Below are positions 1 to 5,141 of a DNA stretch of 6,060 bases, piece by piece. This DNA comes from Acidobacteriaceae bacterium (GTDB lineage: Bacteria > Acidobacteriota > Terriglobia > Terriglobales > Acidobacteriaceae). Each line of letters opens with the position of its first letter. Position 1 is the stretch's first letter. Below the pieces are notes generated by a model. That model searched no databases and had not been told where the DNA came from. It worked only from the letters and a program-made list of their open reading frames with translations. The position numbers and the translations under genes are program-made. The DNA lies in NCBI GenBank assembly GCA_030040175.1, contig JASHUF010000081.1:1-6060 (forward strand). The letters run 5' to 3'.

Positions 1-1
1 G

Positions 2-2179
2 CTCACCAGCGACGGCCATCTGCGCGAGGCCCCCGGCCTGCACGAGATGGTCACCACGCCCTCCACTTTTGTGTGGTCGGTGGCCGCGGAGAAAAACGGC
101 ACAGCCTATCTTGGCACCGGCTCGCCGGGAACCGTTCTGCGTCTTGGTCCGGAGAAGGACGCGAAGCCCTTCACGCTGTTCGAAACCAAGGATGTGAGCG
201 TGCAGGTGCTGCGCTTCGGGCCCGACGGCGCGCTCTACGCGGCCACGCTGCCCAGCGGCAAGGTCTTCAAGCTGAATCCTGAGGCGCAAGCCAAGCAGGA
301 CGAGAGCAGCGCGACCGTGGTCTTCGATCTGGCGAACCTGGAGGGCGTGAGCGACGGCACGACAGCTTCAGGCAAAGCCAACGCCGACAAATCCGGCGCC
401 GACAAATCGAGCGCCAAAGCGCGCTACATCTGGGATCTCACGTTCGATGCGCAGGGAAGGCTGTACATTGCAACAGGCGACCCCGGCGCCGTCTATCGCG
501 TGGATCCGAGGAAACCCGATGCCGCGCCGGAGCTCTTCTTCAAGAGCGACGAGGCCCACATCCGCGCGCTGGCATGGGACGGGAAAGGCAATCTGATCGC
601 CGGCTCCGACGGCTCCGGTCTCGTCTACCGCATCGATCCTGCGGGCAAGGGCTACGTGCTCTTCGAAGCGCCGCGGCGCGAGATTACTGCCGTGGCCGCC
701 GGCGCCGACGGCACCATCTATGCGGCCAGCGTGGGCGACAAGACCCACAATGCACTGCCGCCCTTGCCCGTCACGGGGCAGGCCACCATCACCATCACCG
801 TGGTGCAGCCCGGCAGCGTGCAGCAGGCAGCGAATGCCAGCGCCTCGGTCCCCGAGGGCACAGAGATCTACGCGCTTGAGGAGAACCAGGCCCCACGGCT
901 GCTGTGGTCGGCAAAGGACGAGATCGTTTACGCGCTCGCTGCGCAAGCGGACGGGCTGCTCGCGCTCAGCGGCAATCGCGGCCGCATCTTCCGCATTGAG
1001 GATGACGGGAACTACGCCGACGTGGGCCATTTGGACGCACAACAGGGGCTAAGCATGGCCGAAGTCTCTCCAGGGAACGGCAGCGCCATCCTCATCGGAA
1101 CCGGCAACACCGGTAAGCTGTTTGCCTTCGACACCAGGCCGGGAGCGAACTTCGCGGGCGGCTCCAACCAGCACGAATATGCGAGCGACGTGCTCGACTG
1201 CGGCGCGCTGGCGCGCTTCGGACGGGTCGAGGTTGAGCCGGGCTCGGCGCATTACCAGTTCTTCACGCGCACCGGCAATGTGGAGCAGCCCATCCGCGGA
1301 TGGTCGGAGTGGACGCCGCTCAAGGGCGATGCCGTCGCTTCGCCACCGGGGCGGTTTCTGCAGTGGAAGGCGGTGCTCGAGCCCGGCGGCGTGCTGGGCA
1401 GCATAGGCGTGAATTTCCTGCCCGTCAATGCCGCGCCGGTCGTCGATGAGATCGCGGTGGTGCCCGGCGCGCGCCTGAATCCGCAGAACCAGATCAATCA
1501 GCCGCCCACGGTGAACATTTCCCTGCCCTCGGCCAACCAGGGCGTCACCTTCAGCGCGGATGCGAATGTGCCCCTGCAAGCCAGCAAGGACCGCACCGCG
1601 GTGACCGTGCGCTGGGGCGCGCATGACGACAACGGCGACGACATGATCTACGCGCTCTACCTGCGCGGCGACGGCGAAAGCGTGTGGCGCCTGCTCAAGG
1701 ACAAGATCACCGACAAGGCCTACAGCTTCGACGCCACGCTCGTACCCGACGGCGGCTACCAGGTGAAGGTGGTGGCCTCGAACGCACCTTCCGAGCCGCC
1801 GGGCCAGGCGTTGACGGGGGAGAAGATCAGCGACCGCTTCGTTCTCGACACCACGCCGCCGGTGGTCGATCATCTCCAGGCTGCCATCGAGCCGGGCGCC
1901 TGCGGCAACGCGAGCTGCCCCGCGCAGATTCACCTCACCTTCGACGCCGCCGATTCCACTTCTCCCATCGCGCACGCCGAGTACGCGCTCGACGCCGGCG
2001 ACTGGCAGTACATTGAACCGGTGGGCCAGATCTCCGACGCGAAGACGGAGCACTACGACGTCCGCATTCCGCTCGCCAGCGGCGCGCCGCCGGCGGAGCA
2101 CCTGATCACCGTGCGCGCCTACGACCGTTACGACAACATCGGCGCGGCCAAGACCGTGATCCCCGCGCAGGCCAGGTAA
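2..2179 (+). CDS. Beta-propeller protein with Ig/FN3-like C-terminus (5' partial)
   Basis: The frame is open from base 2, so the start is outside the window. The in-frame ATG at 47 lies inside a propeller-like stretch and is not a credible start. Counting residues from that Met, blade-like units recur with the pattern hydrophobic strand, D/GxxGxLY, G-x-V-[FY]-R/K. They start near residues 8, 52, 128, 171, 212, 292 and 335, which suggests about seven blades. Blade linkers include a low-complexity Ala/Lys/Ser/Asp stretch (about 99-126) and an insert at about 231-275. After about residue 380 comes a beta-rich region with GWSEWTPL (418-425). Two Ig/fibronectin III-like modules follow (about 485-602 and 603-705), the second ending in VRAYDRYDN. 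Such proteins are usually exported, but any signal peptide is upstream. It is followed by a permease gene with a TAATG overlap, so the two are probably co-translated. No catalytic motif is visible; a binding or scaffold role is inferred only. Confidence 0.85.
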   Translation, partial: LTSDGHLREAPGLHEMVTTPSTFVWSVAAEKNGTAYLGTGSPGTVLRLGPEKDAKPFTLFETKDVSVQVLRFGPDGALYAATLPSGKVFKLNPEAQAKQDESSATVVFDLANLEGVSDGTTASGKANADKSGADKSSAKARYIWDLTFDAQGRLYIATGDPGAVYRVDPRKPDAAPELFFKSDEAHIRALAWDGKGNLIAGSDGSGLVYRIDPAGKGYVLFEAPRREITAVAAGADGTIYAASVGDKTHNALPPLPVTGQATITITVVQPGSVQQAANASASVPEGTEIYALEENQAPRLLWSAKDEIVYALAAQADGLLALSGNRGRIFRIEDDGNYADVGHLDAQQGLSMAEVSPGNGSAILIGTGNTGKLFAFDTRPGANFAGGSNQHEYASDVLDCGALARFGRVEVEPGSAHYQFFTRTGNVEQPIRGWSEWTPLKGDAVASPPGRFLQWKAVLEPGGVLGSIGVNFLPVNAAPVVDEIAVVPGARLNPQNQINQPPTVNISLPSANQGVTFSADANVPLQASKDRTAVTVRWGAHDDNGDDMIYALYLRGDGESVWRLLKDKITDKAYSFDATLVPDGGYQVKVVASNAPSEPPGQALTGEKISDRFVLDTTPPVVDHLQAAIEPGACGNASCPAQIHLTFDAADSTSPIAHAEYALDAGDWQYIEPVGQISDAKTEHYDVRIPLASGAPPAEHLITVRAYDRYDNIGAAKTVIPAQAR
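383..408 (+). repeat. Short in-frame tandem duplication (15-bp period)
   Basis: GCCGACAAATC occurs at 383-393 and again at 398-408, encoding the repeated ADKSGADKSS within the low-complexity linker between two propeller blades. A period of five codons keeps the frame. It looks like a local slippage duplication in a tolerant surface loop. Confidence 0.7.
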
Positions 2180-3423
2180 TGCGCTTCGAGTTTTTTATCG
2201 CGGCGCGCTACCTCCAGGCCAAGCGGAGGCAGGCCGTGGTGGGGGTGGTTACGGCCATCTCCGTGGCCGGGGTCACCGCGGGCGTGGCCGCGCTGATCAT
2301 CGCGCTGGCCATTACCAACGGCATGCGCCGCGACCTCCAGGACAAGCTCGTCGACTCGACCGCGCACATCCAGCTGATGGCCGCCAACGGCAGGGGCATT
2401 CGCGACTGGCGGCCGCTGCTCGCGCGCGTGAGCAAAGTGCCGCACGTGGTGGCTGCTTCGCCGGGGCTGTGGGAGCAAGTGCTGGTGGCGCGCGGGCCGC
2501 GCGATGGCGGCGCGCTGGTTCTCGGCATCCTGCCCAACGAGGAGATGCGCGTGAGCCATCTGCTCGACCACGCCACGCCCGGCGCAATCGCATCGCTTCA
2601 GCCTGCGCCTGAATCGGGCGCGCAGGGCGGCGCGCTGCCGCCCATCGTGCTGGGCAGCGACCTCGCCGAGACCATCGGCGCCTCCCTAGGCGACTCGGTG
2701 CTCGTCATCAGCCCGCAGGGCGACCCCACGCCCATGGGCATCATCCCCAACTACGTGCACTTTCGCCTCGCGGGCACCTACCACACCGGCTTCTACCAGT
2801 ACGACTCGGAGATGGGCTTTCTGCGCCTGGCGGATGCGCAGCGGCTCTTCGACGAGCCCGACCTGCTCTCCGTCATCGGCTTCCGCGTCGACGATCCCAA
2901 CCGCGCGCCGGAGATTGCCAAAGAGATTGAGCGGGCCGCCGGGCCGGGCTTCATGACCACCAACTGGACGGACACCAACCGCGAGCTCTTTCATGCGCTC
3001 AAGCTCGAGCAGGCGGTCACCTTCATCGTGATCACGCTCATTGTGATCGTGGCCGCGCTCAATATTCTCACCGCGCTCACCATGATGGTGATGGAGAAGA
3101 CGCGCGACATTGCCGTGATGATGAGCTTCGGCGTCGAGCCCGGCCAGGTGCGGCGGATCTTTATGCTGCAGGGATTGCTGATCGGCGTAATCGGCACCGC
3201 GCTCGGCCTCGCGCTCGGGTATCTGGCCTCCTGGGCGGGCGGCCACTATCATATTCCGCTCTCGCCCGACGTCTACTCGATCGACACCCTTCCCTTTGCG
3301 CCGCGCCTGCGCGATGCTGCGCTCGTCTCCGCCGTCTCCATCGGCATCTCGCTGCTGGCCACGCTTTACCCTTCCGCCTCCGCGGCGCATGTGCTGCCGG
3401 CGGAAGCATTGCGCTACGAATAA
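2179..3423 (+). CDS. LolC/E-type ABC transporter permease (FtsX/MacB superfamily)
   Basis: The protein has 414 residues, close to the usual 400-415 of LolC/LolE. Family members form the inner-membrane part of an ABC machine that releases lipoproteins to LolA, or are related exporters. Visible architecture: a basic N-terminus; TM1 at about 20-46; a periplasmic MacB-type domain (about 47-276) with GSDLAETIGASLGDSV (159-174); TM2 at about 277-303; the family signature MEKTRDIAVMMSFG (305-318); TM3 at about 328-352; TM4 at about 378-398; and the typical ending LYPSASAA...PAEALRYE. The ATG overlaps the upstream TAA by one base (TAATG), and CAGG lies seven bases upstream, so translational coupling is likely. 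It has no nucleotide-binding domain. A separate LolD-type ATPase is required but is absent here; a toxin-antitoxin module follows instead. The permease call is firm; calling it specifically LolC is less so. Confidence 0.92.
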   Translation: MRFEFFIAARYLQAKRRQAVVGVVTAISVAGVTAGVAALIIALAITNGMRRDLQDKLVDSTAHIQLMAANGRGIRDWRPLLARVSKVPHVVAASPGLWEQVLVARGPRDGGALVLGILPNEEMRVSHLLDHATPGAIASLQPAPESGAQGGALPPIVLGSDLAETIGASLGDSVLVISPQGDPTPMGIIPNYVHFRLAGTYHTGFYQYDSEMGFLRLADAQRLFDEPDLLSVIGFRVDDPNRAPEIAKEIERAAGPGFMTTNWTDTNRELFHALKLEQAVTFIVITLIVIVAALNILTALTMMVMEKTRDIAVMMSFGVEPGQVRRIFMLQGLLIGVIGTALGLALGYLASWAGGHYHIPLSPDVYSIDTLPFAPRLRDAALVSAVSIGISLLATLYPSASAAHVLPAEALRYE

Positions 3424-3445
3424 AACGTGTAAAATCAGCATGAAA

Positions 3446-3475
3446 TTGACAATGTGCCACATTTTGTGGCACATT
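3446..3475 (+). promoter_or_regulatory. Putative promoter of the toxin-antitoxin operon
   Basis: TTGACA at 3446-3451 is a perfect -35 consensus. Eighteen bases further on, CACATT (3470-3475) is a weak -10 candidate. It sits six bases before the antitoxin ATG at 3482, so the transcript could start at or next to the start codon. The stretch 3420-3480 is clearly more AT-rich than its surroundings. An alternative -10 is TAAAAT at 3430-3435, which has no good -35. The palindrome described separately covers the whole spacer and the proposed -10. Confidence 0.5.
3451..3475 (+). promoter_or_regulatory. Perfect palindromic operator upstream of the antitoxin
   Basis: AATGTGCCACA (3451-3461) and TGTGGCACATT (3465-3475) are exact reverse complements separated by TTT. 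The site lies between the putative -35 and the antitoxin start. Phd/YefM and VapB antitoxins typically bind such palindromes as dimers, alone or with the toxin, to repress their own operon. Its position over the promoter spacer and -10 fits repression by blocking RNA polymerase. A transcription terminator for the upstream permease is less likely because no T-run follows the right arm. Confidence 0.75.
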
Positions 3476-3481
3476 CAATTC

Positions 3482-3724
3482 ATGCCCAGCGTGAACCTCC
3501 GCCAACTGCGCAACACCCCGCAGCTCATGAGCTGGATTGAGGCCGGTCAGGTTGTCGAGCTCCGTAAACGAAACCGTGTCGTGGCTCGCATCGTCCCCGA
3601 GTCGCCGCGGCCCGGCCAAGTGGAGTGGCCCGATTTCGAGGCGCGGCTGAAGCGGAACTTCGGCAATCGCATTCTGCCCGGCGCCGATCTTCTGATCGCA
3701 GAGAGAGAAAAAGGCCGGTATTGA
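3482..3724 (+). CDS. Type II antitoxin, Phd/YefM-like (partner of VapC toxin)
   Basis: This 80-residue protein begins MPSVNLRQLRN. It continues with an AGQVVELRKRNRVVARIVP segment (21-39), the usual Phd/YefM N-terminal DNA-binding pattern (strand, helix, then the 'gk.vArlvp' strand). The C-terminal half (about 48-80), charged and probably flexible, would wrap the toxin and block its active site. The start at 3482 was chosen because the family pattern begins there. Earlier in-frame ATGs (3440, 3452) would put the operator palindrome inside the coding region and add an odd CHILWHIQF peptide. There is no Shine-Dalgarno sequence, which fits a leaderless or very short leader. It precedes and overlaps the toxin gene by four bases. 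The expected role is to neutralise the toxin and autorepress the operon. The family could equally be labelled VapB of the Phd fold. Confidence 0.85.
   Translation: MPSVNLRQLRNTPQLMSWIEAGQVVELRKRNRVVARIVPESPRPGQVEWPDFEARLKRNFGNRILPGADLLIAEREKGRY
3708..3714 (+). promoter_or_regulatory. Shine-Dalgarno of the toxin gene
   Basis: A purine run ending in AAAAAGG lies inside the antitoxin's 3' end, six bases before the TTG at 3721. It supports that TTG as the toxin start. Pairing a weak start codon with a stop/start overlap is a common way to keep toxin below antitoxin. Confidence 0.55.
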
Positions 3725-4149
3725 AGGTCTACGCAGACAGCAGCTTTCTGGTCTCTCCTTACGTCCAGGATTCGCACAAGGCCGAGTTCATGCGCAGGAT
3801 TGCGGCGCGCCCGGCAATCTGGCTGTCGCCGCTTCATAGAAGCGAACTCGCCCACGCAATTTCTCTCCACGTGTTCTTCAAGAAAATCAAACCGGCTGCA
3901 GCTGCGCGCGCCTGGTCCGAATTCCAAGAGGACATCCGTTCGGGCGTCTGGATTCCTGTGGGCATGCCGGCGAATGTTTGGGAAACCGCGATCGAGTTTG
4001 CCGGCCGTTACAGCCCCAGGCTCGGCGTGCGCACGCTCGACTCGCTTCATGTGGCCTGCGCATTGGAGTTGCGCGCGGAAAGGTTCTGGACCTTCGATGA
4101 GCGCCAGGCCAAGCTGGCGGAAGCCGTTGGCCTGGACGCCAGCGGCTGA
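3721..4149 (+). CDS. vapC: VapC-like PIN-domain ribonuclease toxin
   Basis: The protein has 142 residues from a TTG start that overlaps the antitoxin TGA (TTGA, 3721-3724), a normal length for VapC. PIN-domain toxins are Mg2+-dependent endoribonucleases, often cutting tRNA or rRNA to stop translation. The acidic residues expected at the metal site are present: D6 in KVYADSSF, E42 in LHRSELAHAI, D107 in RTLDSLHVACAL and D126 in FWTFDERQ. The active site therefore looks intact. The start was chosen because the PIN fold begins at once with KVYADSS and a purine-rich ribosome site sits six bases upstream; the in-frame ATG at 3625 lies deep inside the antitoxin gene. Expression is probably controlled by the palindrome at 3451-3475. 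The 3' end converges on the zinc-ribbon gene with a 24-base gap. The RNA target cannot be told from sequence. Confidence 0.9.
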   Translation: MKVYADSSFLVSPYVQDSHKAEFMRRIAARPAIWLSPLHRSELAHAISLHVFFKKIKPAAAARAWSEFQEDIRSGVWIPVGMPANVWETAIEFAGRYSPRLGVRTLDSLHVACALELRAERFWTFDERQAKLAEAVGLDASG

Positions 4150-4173
4150 TCTCTCGCGTTGCCGGCCCCGCTT

Positions 4174-4371
4174 TCACTGCGGCGTAATGATGCCGCCCAA
4201 CGCGCTCCGGCGCGGCAGGACAATGCCGCGATGATCCACTTCTGCGGGCGCGCGGTTCTCGCCCTCGCTGAGCACGGGACGCTCCGCCAGCGCCCCGCCG
4301 CACGCCGGGCACCAGTCGGCCTTCGTCTCTTCCGCCAGTATTGCGTGGCACTGGGTGCAAATGCGTTCCAT
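4174..4371 (-). CDS. Small zinc-ribbon protein
   Basis: This 65-residue protein has CTQC at residues 5-8 and CPACGG at 21-26, giving two CxxC knuckles 12 residues apart, the layout of a small Zn-binding ribbon. The rest (about 29-65) is polar, then ends with a short hydrophobic tail RSALGGIITPQ. The ATG is bounded by an in-frame stop (TGA at 4392-4390), so the protein cannot be much longer. No Shine-Dalgarno is present. Instead TACGCT (plus-strand 4383-4378 read on the minus strand) lies six bases before the ATG, suggesting a leaderless message. Its upstream region is immediately occupied by a hairpin repeat (4391-4406). The gene converges with the toxin gene. No function can be assigned; the ribbon may bind nucleic acid or protein. 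Confidence 0.7.
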   Translation of the reverse strand: MERICTQCHAILAEETKADWCPACGGALAERPVLSEGENRAPAEVDHRGIVLPRRSALGGIITPQ

Positions 4372-4390
4372 AGGAAAAGCGTACCGCAGT

Positions 4391-4406
4391 CAGGGCTGAA
4401 GCCCTG
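4391..4406 (+). repeat. REP-like hairpin unit, GAAG-loop type
   Basis: CAGGGCT (4391-4397) and AGCCCTG (4400-4406) are perfect inverted repeats around GA, followed by ACCTACC. It resembles a short dispersed repeat I recall from acidobacterial intergenic regions. It could form a hairpin in the region before the zinc-ribbon gene. Confidence 0.65.
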
Positions 4407-4416
4407 ACCTACCAGG

Positions 4417-4452
4417 CGTGCCCTTTCAAGGCACCATTGATGCAACCAGTTC
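4417..4452 (+). repeat. 36-bp direct repeat, copy 1
   Basis: It is identical over 36 bases to 4862-4897 in the same orientation, starting CGTGCCCTTTCAAGGCACC and ending GCAACCAGTTC. The first part can fold (GTGCC...GGCAC). Copy 1 is followed by the inner inverted repeat starting at 4455; copy 2 is followed by unrelated sequence, so the 36-mer is its own module. Confidence 0.85.
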
Positions 4453-4632
4453 TTGTGTCCTGAGTCTGAAGTTCCATACAAAATAACGCAAAGGGAAAAG
4501 AAAGCAGATTCTTCGTTCACCATCCCCAAGCTGAAGAATACGCTTGGGGCCCCGTTCCCTCAGAATGACATCTCCATTCTGGTGCGAACTTCAGACTCAG
4601 GACACGCGTCCTAGAGCTGGTTGCATCCATGG
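4434..4632. mobile_element. MITE-like unit with nested inverted repeats (putative)
   Basis: The outer arms 4434-4449 and 4617-4632 are inverted repeats matching 15 of 16 bases (core GATGCAACCAG). The inner arms 4455-4474 and 4586-4605 are perfect 20-bp inverted repeats. The 111-base centre has two more small inverted repeats: CCCCAAGC (4524-4531) with GCTTGGGG (4542-4549), and CAGAATG (4561-4567) with CATTCTG (4575-4581). There is no reading frame of note. The size (about 199 bp), terminal symmetry and lack of coding fit a small non-autonomous element or a large structured repeat. No clear target-site duplication is visible, so mobility is inferred. Confidence 0.5.
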
Positions 4633-4646
4633 CCCATGGCGATGAG

Positions 4647-4674
4647 AAAACGCCCCTCAGGGGCTAAAGCCCGC
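4647..4674 (+). repeat. REP-like hairpin unit, TAAA type, copy 1
   Basis: It contains ACGCCCCTCAGGGGCTAAAG, in which GGGCT-AA-AGCCC (4661-4672) is a perfect inverted repeat and the preceding CCCCT/AGGGG is a second, competing pairing. It resembles the unit at 4747-4773. Confidence 0.65.
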
Positions 4675-4746
4675 GATTTTGTCGGCGCATATGGGCACGA
4701 CGCAAGAGCTTGCTGAAAAATGGCAGTTCGCGAGGACCGAAGCGAA

Positions 4747-4773
4747 AAACGCCCCTCAGCGGCTAAAGCCGCG
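4747..4773 (+). repeat. REP-like hairpin unit, TAAA type, copy 2
   Basis: AAACGCCCCTCAGCGGCTAA matches copy 1 at 4647 except for the changed stem bases. The stem CGGCT-AA-AGCCG (4760-4771) remains perfectly paired, so both sides differ from copy 1 in a compensating way. Confidence 0.65.
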
Positions 4774-4797
4774 CGTTGATTTTGCGCAGCTTTTGCG

Positions 4798-4815
4798 GCA
4801 CGGCTGAAGCCATGC
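4798..4815 (+). repeat. Hairpin unit, GAAG-loop type, degenerate
   Basis: The stem GGCACGGCT with AGCCATGCC closes around GAA with one mismatched (G-T) pair, followed by CTGATACAAG. It belongs to the same class as the hairpin at 4391 but carries a different flank. Confidence 0.5.
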
Positions 4816-4861
4816 CCTGATACAAGACTCCTCCCTACCTTTTTTCAGCAAGCTCTCAAGT

Positions 4862-4897
4862 CGTGCCCTTTCAAGGCACCATTGATGCAACCAGTTC
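4862..4897 (+). repeat. 36-bp direct repeat, copy 2
   Basis: Exact second copy of 4417-4452, 445 bases downstream in the same orientation. Its first seven bases are shared with the right arm of the inverted-repeat unit ending at 4868. Confidence 0.85.
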
Positions 4898-4913
4898 CAG
4901 CCCCGACCTCCTA

Positions 4914-4941
4914 CTCCCTGCTCCCTGTTCCCTGCCCGCTG
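4914..4941 (+). repeat. Heptamer tandem repeat
   Basis: Four consecutive 7-base units: CTCCCTG, CTCCCTG, TTCCCTG and a diverged CCCGCTG. This is a short simple-sequence run just before the HAD remnant and may vary in copy number between strains. Confidence 0.7.
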
Positions 4942-4948
4942 CTTTTCG

Positions 4949-4954
4949 TACACT
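4949..4954 (+). promoter_or_regulatory. Possible -10 element of the HAD remnant
   Basis: TACACT matches the -10 consensus at four of six positions and lies exactly six bases before the ATG at 4961, where no Shine-Dalgarno is present. The same spacing is seen for TACGCT before the minus-strand zinc-ribbon ATG. No clear -35 is visible. Confidence 0.35.
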
Positions 4955-4960
4955 GGAACC

Positions 4961-5140
4961 ATGCACCCGCCCGTGCGCCTGGCGGCCATCGACATGGACG
5001 GCACGCTTCTGCCCACGCTCTCGACGCGCGTGAGCCCGCGCAACGCGCGGGCACTCAAAGGCGCGCAGCAGGCGGGTGTCACTGTCACCATCGCCACCGA
5101 GCGCCGCGCCGCTGAGGGCTGCGGGCTGAATTCGATTTAG
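4961..5140 (+). pseudogene. Truncated Cof-type HAD hydrolase (N-terminal remnant)
   Basis: The 59 codons begin with a classic haloacid dehalogenase N-terminus: VRLAAIDMDGTLL (5-17) with the nucleophile and acid/base aspartates D11 and D13. A helix-like stretch with VSPRNARALKGAQQAGV (24-40) follows, then VTIATERR (42-49), where Cof-family phosphatases have the motif-II threonine followed by GR. Family members run to about 260-280 residues. Here the similarity stops right after motif II, and ten unrelated codons lead to a TAG. The cap domain and motifs III and IV (Lys and acidic Mg2+ ligands) are missing, so it should not be active. The glycine after the motif-II threonine is also Glu (T46-E47). 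The remnant ends one base before the lytic transglycosylase start, suggesting a deletion that removed the 3' part of the gene and joined it to the next promoter region. A small functional protein is less likely. Confidence 0.75.
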
Positions 5141-5141
5141 G

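Larger units (their letters stand above)
4693..4868. mobile_element. Small unit with 28-bp imperfect terminal inverted repeats (putative)
   Basis: The arms at 4693-4720 and 4841-4868 are inverted repeats with 25 of 28 bases matching. The inner 16 bases (AGAGCTTGCTGAAAAA and its complement) and the outer nine (GGGCACGAC) are perfect, split by three mismatches. The 120 bases between them contain two hairpin units (4747-4773 and 4798-4815) and no gene. The right arm overlaps the start of the second copy of the 36-bp direct repeat. This may be a non-autonomous element or a composite repeat; no direct target duplication was recognised. Confidence 0.5.
4372..4960. other. Repeat-rich intergenic region, no credible gene
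   Basis: These 589 bases carry no convincing reading frame. The minus-strand frames here translate repeats: a peptide reading NWLHQWCLERARL appears in two unrelated frames because it is the reverse translation of the 36-bp direct repeat. The region holds REP-like hairpins, two nested inverted-repeat units and a heptamer tandem run, each listed separately. GC content is lower than in the flanking genes. Confidence 0.8.

Noticed and set aside
368..2101. Two long minus-strand open frames (368-1042 and 1049-2101) opposite the propeller gene
   Set aside because: They are rich in Arg, His, Gly and Val without any domain pattern, as expected from the antisense of a GC-rich gene; the plus-strand frame has clear propeller and Ig repeats.
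2686..3474. A 262-codon minus-strand frame opposite the permease
   Set aside because: Low-complexity His/Arg/Glu/Asp composition, antisense to a well-recognised permease; no start signal.
3451..3475. The palindrome as a terminator of the permease operon
   Set aside because: No T-run follows and it overlaps a promoter-like -35; the operator reading explains its position better.
3296..3481. Longer antitoxin start within the permease gene or at 3440/3452
   Set aside because: It would translate the permease 3' end in another frame and the operator palindrome; the family pattern begins at 3482.
3625..3720. Longer toxin from the ATG at 3625
   Set aside because: It would overlap the antitoxin gene by 100 bases and add an Arg-rich extension unlike PIN toxins; TTG 3721 has a ribosome site and the proper fold start.
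4417..4897. Possible CRISPR array from the repeated 36-mer
   Set aside because: Only two direct copies, 445 bases apart, with no regular spacers and no cas genes.
4047..5097. Minus-strand frames 4047-4529 and 4756-5097 sharing the peptide NWLHQWCLERARL
   Set aside because: The shared peptide is just the reverse translation of the 36-bp direct repeat; both frames cross repeats and parts of other genes.
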